Positions 7,808-16,293 of a DNA stretch of 64,000 nucleotides are shown here, piece after piece. The notes under the pieces were generated by a model, which had not been told where the DNA came from, did no database searches, and worked only from the letters and a program-made list of their open reading frames with translations. Position 1 is the stretch's first letter, and each line of letters opens with the position of its first letter. Source of the DNA: Pseudoscardovia radai (GTDB lineage Bacteria > Actinomycetota > Actinomycetes > Actinomycetales > Bifidobacteriaceae); the NCBI RefSeq assembly GCF_002259605.1, contig NZ_MWWR01000006.1, positions 114,082 to 178,081 of the forward strand, in the 5' to 3' direction. The position numbers and the translations under genes are program-made.

Positions 7808-10303
7808 TCATCCCTTCGTGGCGCGCACAAGGGAATAGCCCTTGGACGCCGACACGGAGGTGTCGAGCGCGAAGGACGTCGACGATGTCTCCACGTAGTG
7901 CTTGTACTTGCCCTGTTCGGAAGCCGGGGCGTTCCATGTCTGCTGCGTGGACTTCAGCGTGGTGCGGCCGAAGAGGTCCTTAGAGGACGGCGTGGCGGCC
8001 TCGCACTTCTGCAGCGTGACGTAGGGGAACATCTGCGGATACTGGCTCACATTGCGGTCGGTGCCGTTTGTGCCGAACTTCCACCCGGTGAAGGTGTCGG
8101 TTTCCTCGAGACACAGGGCGCCGGCGTTCTTCGAGTCGTCCTTCAGGGCCTCGGCCAGACGGTCGGGGTCCGAGGCCACGGTCTGCGTGGCGGAGTCGAG
8201 GCTGCTCAGGAGAACGAACTTGTAATCGAAGCGGCCCGAGCTGGCGCCGTCGGCGGACAGCTTCTCGGTGCGCACGAACTGGTATGTCGGATCGGACACC
8301 GTGGAGCAGCCCCTCGTCGTGGCCTTGAGCAGCGCGCCCGGGGACGCGGCGTCCACCTTGAGGCAACCCAGCGTCGAGGAGATCTTGGCCTTGTAGGCGA
8401 GCTTCGTGGTGTCGATGGTGCCGTCGGCGTTCGTCGGGCGGTCATACGTCATCATGTCGTACTTGGTGCCGCTCGTATCCGTCTTCGTGCCGCACACGAC
8501 GTTGGACGTTCCGTCGGACGACTGGCCGCTGATCATCTGCTTGTAGCAGAACGAGGTGATGGGCGCGGCGTTGACATAGCACTGCTTCGTCACGACGTTC
8601 TGTGTGTTCCACTGGAAGCTGCTCACGGCACGCGCCTGCATGCAGGCTCCTGTGTTGCTCACGATCTGGCTGGTGGTGTAACCGGCCTCGCCGCCGTTTC
8701 CGAGCGACTGGAGGTAGGTTCGTTCGTTATCCTTGTCAAGCCAGCCGGTGGATGTGACCTGGCCCCACTTGCCGGCCGTGACATAGCATCCGTCGGTCGC
8801 GACCGCGGGGTCGAGGTCCGATCCACAGCCACCGTGGTTGGACCACACGTTGTCCTTGGTCGGATAGAGTCCTTCGAAACGCGTGTCGTGCGCCATGGCA
8901 CCTGTGGCCAGCGCCTGGCCGGGGTTGCTGTAGGCGGCGTTGATGAAGCCGAAGTAGAACGACCATTTCTGCAGTTTGTTCAGGGCGCTGTTGGCATCGG
9001 CGAGCTCGGCGGCGGTGTCATAGCCGTAGTTGCCGGAGGCGATGTCCACCTTGCTGCCGTTCCACGTGCCGGAGAATTCGCTCGGCGAGTAGCTCGTGCC
9101 GCATGTTCTCAGCGTCACATGGGCCGGAGCCGACGCATCCGGGTCCAGACCCGTGATGCACAGATCGGAGCCGGCCAGCCTGATCGTGTCGTCGGACGCG
9201 TAGCTCCACGCATTGTACTTGGAGTACACCGTGTTATTGGCCTGGCACATCGGGTTGTAGTTGTAGGTCACGGTGTTGCCGTCGCCCTTGACCGAACCGG
9301 GTGCGAACCACGCGCGCTTGAAGATGCGCACTGTCCAGCCCTCGGCGGGCACGGCCGTGCCGGTGGTGTCGACGTTGCCCGACGGGTCGGCCGCCACAAG
9401 GCAGGTCTCGTCGGCGGGGTCGTCGATGTAGTTGCCCTCGCCGTTGGTCAGATGCTCGGACGCGTGTTCGATCCATGTGCCCGTCACGGTGGCGGTGTCA
9501 CCGTCGGCGGTCAGCGTCGAGCCAGTCACATGGAGCCATGCGTGCTGCGAGGCGCCCTGCTCGTTGTCATAGAAGGTGAACGAACCGTCGGTGGAGCCGT
9601 TTCCCGCCCAACTGCTGGATATCCTGGTCGTTTTCCCCAGGCTGGCGAACTGGTACACGCCCTGCTCGGCCAGGATGGGGTCGCCGGTGGTCGTCGAGGA
9701 ATCGAAGCACTTCGCGGTCACGAGGGCATAGCGCGTCTTCGCCATATCCGCCAAGGTTGTCACCTGGTTCGCCGTTCTCGCGCCGGAGGCGTCGGTGGCG
9801 GTGGGATCGCCGTCCCAGTACGTCACGTCCACACTCACGGTGACGGCGCCGCTGGAGTAATCGTCGGCGGAGGACGCGGTGCCCGTGCCGTTGATGCGCG
9901 TGCACGTGTTCGTCTTGTTATCGGACTGCGACGAGTACACGCAGGTCAGCAGCACCGAGCCGTCCGACTGCACCACGAAATCGCTTGCGGATGTGGACGA
10001 CGCCGGCATGTAGGGGTCGTACGACTTCTTGTCCACGGCCTGGGCGGAGGCGGAGCGCATGAAGCTCAGGCCGAGCTCGAGCCCGCTTTCCGCGGCGTAA
10101 CGCGACTGCTGCGTGCGGCGGTCGGAGCTGTAGGGCACGGCCTGCCCCACGAGCACCGAGGTGATGATGGCCAGGGTGAGGATGACCATCGTGGTGAACA
10201 GCAGCGCCATGATCATGGCGGCACCGGTCTCGCCATGCGCCCTTTTGCGGATGCGGGCGCCCCACTGGCGTTCTACATAGGTCCACAACTGTGTGTTCCT
10301 CAT
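7808..10303 (-). CDS. Large PilX-like minor pilin, putative tip adhesin
   Basis: 831 residues. The N-terminus (about 25-75) is a PilX-type anchor: GETGAAMIMALLFTTMVIL, a membrane helix, then RYAAESGLELGLSF. The remaining ~750 residues are extracytoplasmic and contain many cysteines. Several segments resemble ricin-B beta-trefoil repeats: LCITGLDP...VTLRTC...LQKWSF (about 370-446), GCLKVDAASPGALLKATTRGC (about 640-665) and ALCLEET...VTLQKC...QQTWN (about 730-790). Ordinary PilX is near 160-200 residues. Size, position between pilC and pilD and the lectin-like motifs suggest a tip adhesin in the role PilY1 plays elsewhere. The lectin reading is inference. Confidence 0.75.
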   Translation of the reverse strand: MRNTQLWTYVERQWGARIRKRAHGETGAAMIMALLFTTMVILTLAIITSVLVGQAVPYSSDRRTQQSRYAAESGLELGLSFMRSASAQAVDKKSYDPYMPASSTSASDFVVQSDGSVLLTCVYSSQSDNKTNTCTRINGTGTASSADDYSSGAVTVSVDVTYWDGDPTATDASGARTANQVTTLADMAKTRYALVTAKCFDSSTTTGDPILAEQGVYQFASLGKTTRISSSWAGNGSTDGSFTFYDNEQGASQHAWLHVTGSTLTADGDTATVTGTWIEHASEHLTNGEGNYIDDPADETCLVAADPSGNVDTTGTAVPAEGWTVRIFKRAWFAPGSVKGDGNTVTYNYNPMCQANNTVYSKYNAWSYASDDTIRLAGSDLCITGLDPDASAPAHVTLRTCGTSYSPSEFSGTWNGSKVDIASGNYGYDTAAELADANSALNKLQKWSFYFGFINAAYSNPGQALATGAMAHDTRFEGLYPTKDNVWSNHGGCGSDLDPAVATDGCYVTAGKWGQVTSTGWLDKDNERTYLQSLGNGGEAGYTTSQIVSNTGACMQARAVSSFQWNTQNVVTKQCYVNAAPITSFCYKQMISGQSSDGTSNVVCGTKTDTSGTKYDMMTYDRPTNADGTIDTTKLAYKAKISSTLGCLKVDAASPGALLKATTRGCSTVSDPTYQFVRTEKLSADGASSGRFDYKFVLLSSLDSATQTVASDPDRLAEALKDDSKNAGALCLEETDTFTGWKFGTNGTDRNVSQYPQMFPYVTLQKCEAATPSSKDLFGRTTLKSTQQTWNAPASEQGKYKHYVETSSTSFALDTSVSASKGYSLVRATKG

Positions 10304-10322
10304 ATCTGTCAGTCCCTCCCGA

Positions 10323-11564
10323 TCACATGTTGTTGATGGCGTCGTACATGGAGAACATAGGCATGTACAGGGCCAAGACCATGAAGCCGACGACGCAGCC
10401 GAGCAGAAGGATCATGATCGGCTCGAGCAGCGAGGTCAGCGACTTCGCCATGGCCTGCACCTCCTCGTCATACGCCTTGCCGGCGCTGGCGAGCATCTGG
10501 TCGATGGCGCCGGCGTCCTCGCCGATGGCCACCATCTGCACGAGCATGTTCGGGAACACGCTCTGCAGGGCCATGGCGTCGGAGAGCCTGGTGCCCTTCT
10601 CCACCTCGCGCGCCACGAACTTCGACGCGCTCTCGTACACGATGTTGCCGGACGTGGAGCCGACGATGTCCAGCGCTTCGAGGATCGGCACGCCCGAGGA
10701 GAGCATGGACGAGAAGTTACGGCAGAAGCGGGCGAGAGCCACCTTGTTGGTCAGCTTGCCGAACACCGGGACCTTGAGCTTGAACGGCTCCCACCACTGG
10801 CGGATGTACATCTTGTTGCTGTGCGAGCGCCAGTAGATGGTGAACGCGACGATGCCCACGATGAGCAACGGGATGGCCACCGGCGCGACGTTACCCATGC
10901 TCACAAGCGTCTGGGTGATCGCCGGGAGCTTGGCTCCCATGGAATCGTACATGTCCTTGAAGGTCGGGACGATGGTCAGGAGCATGACGCCCACAAGGAG
11001 GAAGGCGATGCACAGGACGACGATCGGGTAGGCCAGCGCGGACTTGATCTGCTGCTGGAGCCTGACGTCGGCCTCGAAGGAGTCGGCAACGGTGAGAAGG
11101 GCGCCGTCAAGGAAGCCGCCCGCCTCGCCGGCGCGCACCATATGCACCATGATGGGCGGGAAGAGCTCGTCCTCGTTATGCTCCATGGCCTCGGAGAACG
11201 ACATGCCGTTCTCCACGTCGGAGACGCATTGGTGCAGGGCGTCGCGCAGGCGCTTGTTCTCCACCTGCTCGGTGACGATGTTCAGGGAGCGCACAAGCGG
11301 CACGCCGGCGGCCACCATGGTGGCGAGCTGGCGGGCCATGACGGCGTAGTCCTTCTTCTTGGGGTATTTGCCGCCGCCGAGGTTGATCTCCATGTCGAGA
11401 CCGCTGGCATCGGCGGAGTTCTTGAGATCGGTGGGCAGAATCCCCTGGCGCTTCAGGCGGTCGATCGCCTGGCTGCGGCCGGTGGCCTCGATGTCGCCGC
11501 TGACCTTCTGCGAATTCTGGATGCCCTTGTAATGCCATACGGTGCTTACCGCTTCGTCTGCCAT
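10323..11564 (-). CDS. pilC: Type IV pilus platform protein PilC
   Basis: 413 residues with two T2SSF domains. The first has ARQLATMVAAGVPLVRSLNI and the second has FCRNFSSMLSSGVPILEAL, each followed by helices. Three main membrane segments are visible (about 170-195, 225-245, 380-405). The N-terminal AIDRLKRQGILPTDL region is typical. PilC is the inner-membrane platform that PilB and PilT turn or drive. AAAAGGAACG precedes the ATG. Twenty bases separate it from the PilX-like gene, so they should share a transcript. Confidence 0.96.
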   Translation of the reverse strand: MADEAVSTVWHYKGIQNSQKVSGDIEATGRSQAIDRLKRQGILPTDLKNSADASGLDMEINLGGGKYPKKKDYAVMARQLATMVAAGVPLVRSLNIVTEQVENKRLRDALHQCVSDVENGMSFSEAMEHNEDELFPPIMVHMVRAGEAGGFLDGALLTVADSFEADVRLQQQIKSALAYPIVVLCIAFLLVGVMLLTIVPTFKDMYDSMGAKLPAITQTLVSMGNVAPVAIPLLIVGIVAFTIYWRSHSNKMYIRQWWEPFKLKVPVFGKLTNKVALARFCRNFSSMLSSGVPILEALDIVGSTSGNIVYESASKFVAREVEKGTRLSDAMALQSVFPNMLVQMVAIGEDAGAIDQMLASAGKAYDEEVQAMAKSLTSLLEPIMILLLGCVVGFMVLALYMPMFSMYDAINNM

Positions 11565-11815
11565 GGCCGTTCCTTTTCTCCCGACGGAACAACTCCTCGT
11601 CCCATCCGAGCTCGGTTTCCCTGGACGACGGCAACGACGCTATCGCCGTCTGATCCCTTTCTTGTGCATATTGTAGTCTATATGCTTTTCCCCCGCGCGT
11701 CGCCCGCATGATCATGGACAGGCGATCGACTGGCGGGCCGGGCCGGGCGCGAGGCGGGCGAGGCCTCCCCCATAACACTGTGATGGAATACGATTCCCCC
11801 GCCCCGAAACCACGG

Positions 11816-12259
11816 TCAGCGGGTGCCGGTCTGGAGGGCGGCGTCGGTGGCGGAGTCGTAGGTGAACTTCTTGACGGTTGTTTTCTGGTTGAAGGCCAGG
11901 ATGGAGTAGCTCGTGCCGTCGCGGGACGGGGTAACCATAAGGAAGACTCCCGGCGAGCAGTTGAGATGTGCGCCGACGTCGAGGTAGGCCTTGTTGCCGC
12001 TGGCATCGCTGCAGGAGACGGCGGTGGTTCCGGGGAAGGTGCCGCCGTGGTCGGCCATATACGTCTCGACCACGGACTGTGCGTTCTTCGCGTCCTGCGC
12101 GGCGGCCGAATCCCAGGAGGCCCGGCGTTGGTTCATGAACAAGGGCACCGACACGGCGGCGAGAATGCCGATGATGATGACGACCACAAGCAGCTCGACA
12201 AGCGTGAACCCGCGCTCCCCGCGGCTGCGACGACCCTGTGTATGAATGACCATGGTCAT
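11816..12259 (-). CDS. Type IV pilin (second copy)
   Basis: 147 residues with a class III-type leader: basic MTMVIHTQGRRSRGERG, cleavage before FTLVELLVVVIIIGILAA, and Glu5 of the mature form. Two cysteines (VSCSDASG, LNCSPG) probably close the D-loop. It is paralogous to the pilin at 12462-12908 (same N-terminal helix and the same TxD(S)xxDxAL end), but the C-terminal domain has diverged. Ribosome site is weak (GGAAAGCAGG). It has its own promoter-like site after the first pilin's terminator. It is probably a lower-abundance subunit. Confidence 0.9.
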   Translation of the reverse strand: MTMVIHTQGRRSRGERGFTLVELLVVVIIIGILAAVSVPLFMNQRRASWDSAAAQDAKNAQSVVETYMADHGGTFPGTTAVSCSDASGNKAYLDVGAHLNCSPGVFLMVTPSRDGTSYSILAFNQKTTVKKFTYDSATDAALQTGTR

Positions 12260-12344
12260 ACGACCTGCTTTCCGTTGTGGTGAATATGTGATTCCTCAGA
12301 TGGCGACGACGCCCGGACTTCGCCGTCCGGAACGATTCTCGCAC

Positions 12345-12356
12345 TTCACAAATCTA
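12345..12356 (-). promoter_or_regulatory. Candidate promoter element for the second pilin
   Basis: On the minus strand the site reads TAGATTTGTGAA. The nine bases ATTTGTGAA recur at the matching place before the first pilin (13046-13054). I see no good -35. It lies between the terminator at 12389-12422 and the pilin start. Confidence 0.45.
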
Positions 12357-12388
12357 TCACATAACAACGGAAGGCGCGACGAGGACGC

Positions 12389-12422
12389 AAAAAGGGGGCT
12401 GCGCCATGGCGCAGCCCCCTTT
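12389..12422 (-). terminator. Strong terminator after the first pilin
   Basis: A perfect 14-bp stem (AGGGGGCTGCGCCA / TGGCGCAGCCCCCT) is followed by TTTTT on the minus strand. It isolates the major-pilin message from downstream pil genes. Confidence 0.93.
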
Positions 12423-12461
12423 GGTTCTAACTAATCAGCGAACCCAGCCAATCAAGACTTA

Positions 12462-12908
12462 TCACTTATCGGTGGACTTAAGTGCGGAGTCCGTATGGGA
12501 ATCGTACGTGTAAGTCTTCGTACCGTTGGTATGATCTGCACTAATAGTATAGGTCAGATTATCATCTGACTTAGTAACCGTAAGGTGAACACCCGCGGAG
12601 CACGTGTAGTCCTGCCCGTCAACCGTCACCTTCACAGCGGAATTGGCAGCGGATGCATCGCAGTCGACAGCAAAATCAGCCGGCAGCTTACCCTCGTTCG
12701 CGCCCATCACAGTCTCGGTTACCGTCATGGCGTTCTTCGCGTCCTGCTCGGCGTTCGAGTTCCAGGCGGACTTGCGCTGGTTCAGGTAAATCGGGACGGA
12801 CACGGCGGCGAGGATGCCGATGATGATGACGACCACGAGGAGCTCGACGAGCGTGAAGCCCTTCTGGCCCTTGCGACGACGCTCAAGCGCACGAGAAACC
12901 ATATTCAT
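12462..12908 (-). CDS. Type IV pilin, probable major subunit
   Basis: 148 residues with leader MNMVSRALERRRKGQKG and mature start FTLVELLVVVIIIGILAA with Glu5. There are two cysteines (VDCDASA, YTCSAG). It is processed by PilD and assembled by PilB/PilC. A canonical promoter about 150 bp upstream and a strong terminator directly downstream make it a separate transcript, which is why I call it the major pilin. The 3' two-thirds looks less GC-rich than the neighbouring genes, with several A/T-ending codons (for example the region 12470-12570); this may reflect exchange or diversifying selection of the exposed domain. Confidence 0.93.
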   Translation of the reverse strand: MNMVSRALERRRKGQKGFTLVELLVVVIIIGILAAVSVPIYLNQRKSAWNSNAEQDAKNAMTVTETVMGANEGKLPADFAVDCDASAANSAVKVTVDGQDYTCSAGVHLTVTKSDDNLTYTISADHTNGTKTYTYDSHTDSALKSTDK

Positions 12909-13051
12909 GATTACCTACTTCCCTTTGTATGGGAATCTCCCATCTCAAGCCACCGTCCCACGAAGCACCATCTATGCGTTCCGCTTTCGGGAGGCTTTCC
13001 CTATCCCGGACGACTCCGTCCGTTCCAAAGGCTCCTGCCTTCTGGTTCACA

Positions 13052-13079
13052 AATATAACACAAAGTGAAGAAACCGCAA
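13052..13079 (-). promoter_or_regulatory. Promoter of the probable major pilin
   Basis: On the minus strand: TTGCGG (complement of 13074-13079), 16 bp, TATATT (complement of 13052-13057). Transcription would begin near 13045, giving a leader of about 135 nt before the ATG. Confidence 0.65.
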
Positions 13080-13232
13080 AGACGGACCGTATTCGGCGTG
13101 TTGCACGCAATTGCAAGGCTTCCGACATACACCGCGCCGGCACAACCGCCGCACCATTGCGAAGGAACGGCATTACCAGGCATGAACACGATGCCGACAT
13201 GGCACAACGGACACCGACGCCAGGCATGCGAC

Positions 13233-13262
13233 GGGGGCCGCGGGATTCGCCCCACGGCCCCC
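13233..13262 (-). terminator. Hairpin after the third prepilin gene
   Basis: GGGGGCCG...CGGCCCCC inverted repeat located between the prepilin stop (13367) and the major-pilin promoter. No T-run, so a probable but unproven terminator. Confidence 0.5.
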
Positions 13263-13326
13263 GATATCCGGTGTCCGATATCCGGTGTCACGGACAGCCG
13301 GCGCGGTGTCACGGACAGCCGGCGTC
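13263..13326. repeat. Short direct repeats
   Basis: GATATCCGGTGTC occurs twice, followed by GGTGTCACGGACAGCCGGCG twice, all in 64 bp. No coding or regulatory role is evident. Confidence 0.8.
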
Positions 13327-13366
13327 ACTCAGACATCGCAACCGCGCCATCGGCCGGCCGCGCCCG

Positions 13367-14044
13367 TCAGATCTCGCACAGGTACTCCCCGCTTCCGCTG
13401 ATGCCGATGCCGGGGTCGGCGGCGCCCGTGTCCGTGATGCATCCGGAGCGCGGCGCGGTGTACGCGGCGTAGTATTTGCCGGTCTGCGACTTGTACAGCA
13501 GGTACCGGATGTCGGACGACATCTTGGCGTCATACGCGTACACGTCGAAGTTCCTCGCCGTGGCGCCCGCCGGGTCGGAGTCAGAGCACGGGGCCACTGA
13601 CGAGGCCGAGTGGTTCACGTAGCACGGCACATACAGCAACTCCACGTCCGCCGACTTCTCGAAAGTGGACTTGGGCTTGAACACCACCGAATCCACCGCC
13701 GCGGCGGGCGTGGGCTTGGAAATCTTCTCGCCCGCGGTGTCGCCTCCCAGGTCGGCCGGGAACATGCAGGACGAATAGTCGCTTCCCGCGCCCTTCAGGC
13801 AGCGGATCGACAGATTCGGCATATTGCCGTAGGTGGAGATCATATACGAGTTCAAGACGCCCACCGCCGTCTCGAGGTTCGCCCTCGTCTGCTGGAAGGC
13901 GCTCGAGCGCCGCTGGTTGCCGATCATGGGGATCGCGGCGCCGGTAAGCACCGCGAGGATGGCCACCACCGCCAGCAGTTCCACGAGCGTGAAGCCGCCC
14001 TGGCCCGCTCCCCTGCGCCTGAGGGCCCTGTACACCGTCGTCAT
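13367..14044 (-). CDS. Prepilin-like minor pilin
   Basis: 225 residues. Leader MTTVYRALRRRGAGQGG, then FTLVELLAVVAILAVLTGAAIPM with Glu5 retained. The globular part has six or more cysteines (IRCLKG, SSCMFP, VPCYVN, APCSDS, SGCITD, YLCEI), which would be disulfide-rich outside the cell. AAAGGACAAGG precedes the ATG. It lies 67 bp after the PilW-like gene and ends at a hairpin, so it is probably the last gene of the minor-pilin transcript. It is most likely a priming minor pilin (FimU/GspH-like position). Confidence 0.85.
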   Translation of the reverse strand: MTTVYRALRRRGAGQGGFTLVELLAVVAILAVLTGAAIPMIGNQRRSSAFQQTRANLETAVGVLNSYMISTYGNMPNLSIRCLKGAGSDYSSCMFPADLGGDTAGEKISKPTPAAAVDSVVFKPKSTFEKSADVELLYVPCYVNHSASSVAPCSDSDPAGATARNFDVYAYDAKMSSDIRYLLYKSQTGKYYAAYTAPRSGCITDTGAADPGIGISGSGEYLCEI

Positions 14045-14111
14045 GGCCTTGTCCTTTCCTTGGCCGTTCTCCCTATCGTCGAAAACTCAGCGCGTGCAGC
14101 CGCGCCACCCG

Positions 14112-15035
14112 TCAGACCGTGGTCACGCATGATGCCACGTCTCCCGTGCTCGTGTAGTTGCGCACCGTCAGCGTGGTGCTCGTGCTCGTGGCGATGACCT
14201 TGCCCGACACCATCGCGCCCGCGGAGGGCGAGACGGTGAGCATGCTGCCCGACTGCTCGAACATCTTCGCGTCATACGGCGACGGCGCGCTGGGCGAGTT
14301 GATGAGCCTGTTCGCGAACACCATGTCGGACGTCGCGTACGTGGTGCCCGAGGCGCCGGCCACGAACGGCGCGCTCGTCCACGAGAGGGTTCCCGCGGAG
14401 CTCAGCGCGTCGCCGCTCCACACGGGGGCCGTGTACGTGACGCGCACGCACAGGTTCGTGGCGGCCGACGTGCCGCCTGTGCCCGCGCTGGCGGCGGAGA
14501 CCACGTTCGAGGGGATGAGCAGGTAGAGCTGCTGCGAGTCGCCGTCGTCCACCACCGTCATGCCCTCGGCGTACATGACGAAATGCGCGAGGTCCTCCGT
14601 GGCGTTGTTGATCTGCGTGGCGGACTGTGTGCGCATCATCGAGCGCTGGCTCGTGTGCATGAACTGCACCACGGTGGTGGCGAACATGGCGGTGAAGATG
14701 CTGAAGATGGACATGGCCACGAGCAGCTCCACAAGCGTCACGCCGCTCTGGACGCCGCGAGCCGCGCGGCGGAACCCACGCAGCCTCGCCTCATGCCAGG
14801 CGCGGCGTCGGCGCGCCGCGCAGTCGCGGATGGCGCTGCGGACGGAGGCGCGCCATGCGCCGAGGGTTTCGGCAACGGCACCGAGAACGGCGCCGGCCCG
14901 GCATGCGACGGCCGACGGCGCCCTGCGCGGCCGTTCGTTCCGCTTTTCCACTCTCTGCTTTCCTGCACTCTGCTTTCCTGCACTCTGCTCTGCCATATCA
15001 TCAGCTCCATTGCCCGAAGTGTTCATAGCGACCAT
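14112..15035 (-). CDS. PilW-like minor prepilin with very long leader
   Basis: 307 residues. The type III signal GVQSG^VTLVELLVAMSIFSIF begins only near residue 97. About 95 basic, Ala/Arg-rich residues precede it, compared with 6-30 in ordinary prepilins. The mature part has PilW-like features: a helix continuing as TTVVQFMHTSQRSMMRTQSATQINNATEDLAHFV, then a beta-rich domain. The start follows the upstream stop by three bases with no clear Shine-Dalgarno, so it is probably reinitiated; later in-frame ATGs (codons 4 and 14) are possible starts. Confidence 0.82.
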   Translation of the reverse strand: MVAMNTSGNGADDMAEQSAGKQSAGKQRVEKRNERPRRAPSAVACRAGAVLGAVAETLGAWRASVRSAIRDCAARRRRAWHEARLRGFRRAARGVQSGVTLVELLVAMSIFSIFTAMFATTVVQFMHTSQRSMMRTQSATQINNATEDLAHFVMYAEGMTVVDDGDSQQLYLLIPSNVVSAASAGTGGTSAATNLCVRVTYTAPVWSGDALSSAGTLSWTSAPFVAGASGTTYATSDMVFANRLINSPSAPSPYDAKMFEQSGSMLTVSPSAGAMVSGKVIATSTSTTLTVRNYTSTGDVASCVTTV

Positions 15036-15038
15036 GGC

Positions 15039-15992
15039 TCATAGCGTCCATGCGCCCGAGTTGTTCATGGCGACTTCGCCGCAGCAGTCCAGGTACTCCG
15101 TGGTGGCATACACCTGCGGGGTGCTGGTGCTGCTTCCGTACGTCCAGCTGACCACCACGGTGACTCGCAGCATCGGCGTGTACACGTCGGCGCCCGCCTT
15201 GAAGGGGTAGTCCGCCTGAACCGTCGGGTCCGACAACGCCGTGGTGAGGTCGGGCAGCGAGGCGTCGGTGAGCTTGACATCCGAAGATGACGACGACGAA
15301 GAAGAAGACGACGAAGACGACCCGCCCGACGAGACACCCGACGCAAGGTATTCGGGCGAGGAGAACGCGGCCGGGTCGACGGCGAGGCACTGTGCGCTCG
15401 TGTTCTTGCGGTAGCACTTGCCCACCACGGTGTACACGGTGAACGGCGTGCCGTTGACGGTGTTGCTCGTATCCACCGGCGCGATGCTCGCCGTGCCGCC
15501 GGGCACCGTGGATGCGGTGGAGTACGCCAGCTGGAAATCGCCGTCGCTCACCACGCCGAGGTCCTTGGCCGCGGCGTACGCGGCCTCGGCGTCCGACTGC
15601 GACATGCCGGCGGTGATGGACGCCAGGTAGCTGCTGCCGCTGACGCCGCGGATGCGCGAGCGCACCTTCTCCATGCCCGATGTGGCGAGCGTGGTGGCGG
15701 TGACGCGCTGCTGCTGCTCATACGATGTGTGGATCGCGCGAACGGCGAACTGGGCCGCCACGGTGCCCACCATCAGAAGAATAAGGAGTGCGACGAGCAC
15801 CTCGACGATGGTGAAACCCTTCTGGCCGCGCCGCGGAAGCCTCCACCCGCGCCCCCCGGACGCCATCGCGCCGTCAGCGCCGTCCGCGCCGGCCACGGCG
15901 ACATCGTCCGCCGCGCCGGGCTCCGTGCCGCCGCGGACGGCATCGCACGCCCCGGCGGGTGATGCGCCGGCCTTGAAACGCCGAATCTTCAT
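15039..15992 (-). CDS. PilV-like minor prepilin with long leader and poly-Ser tract
   Basis: 317 residues. About 58 residues rich in Ala, Gly and Asp precede the PilD site GQKG^FTIVEVLVALLILLMVG. The next segment, TVAAQFAVRAIHTSYEQQQRVTATTLATSGMEKVR, is PilV/GspI-like. A run of 13 serines coded by mixed TCN codons (about 15291-15329) forms a linker in the globular part. A C-terminal CCGEVAMNN motif is seen. GGAGGAAG precedes the ATG. It is the first gene of the leftward pilus block, divergent from pilB. Confidence 0.85.
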   Translation of the reverse strand: MKIRRFKAGASPAGACDAVRGGTEPGAADDVAVAGADGADGAMASGGRGWRLPRRGQKGFTIVEVLVALLILLMVGTVAAQFAVRAIHTSYEQQQRVTATTLATSGMEKVRSRIRGVSGSSYLASITAGMSQSDAEAAYAAAKDLGVVSDGDFQLAYSTASTVPGGTASIAPVDTSNTVNGTPFTVYTVVGKCYRKNTSAQCLAVDPAAFSSPEYLASGVSSGGSSSSSSSSSSSSSDVKLTDASLPDLTTALSDPTVQADYPFKAGADVYTPMLRVTVVVSWTYGSSTSTPQVYATTEYLDCCGEVAMNNSGAWTL

Positions 15993-16293
15993 GTGCTTCC
16001 TCCATCACGGCCGCGTCCACTGCGACGAAGCCGCCGAATGCCTCAGGCAGCCCCGGCACCGTCCGCACGCGCGTTCGTGACGTGGAAATCGTGACGATGC
16101 GCGCGACGGGACACCCGGGCCGCTTCCCTTTAACCAACCATAGTATACATGGAGCCGCCCACGCGCATCCCGGCATCCGTCATCGGGACGGACGGCGCGG
16201 GATGACGCGGAAAACCCGGTGCGGTACACTGGGCTACGGATAGGCTCTGTTTCCGGCGCGCCGCAGCACCGGAGACGAAGGAAAGGACAGAAG
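15993..16293. other. Divergent promoter region of the pilus locus
   Basis: This gap separates the leftward minor-pilin block from rightward pilB. On the plus strand TGACGC (16203-16208), 16 bp, TACACT (16225-16230) is a plausible promoter for pilB. On the minus strand TATACT near 16141-16146 is a possible -10 for the pilin block. No gene is seen. Confidence 0.5.
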
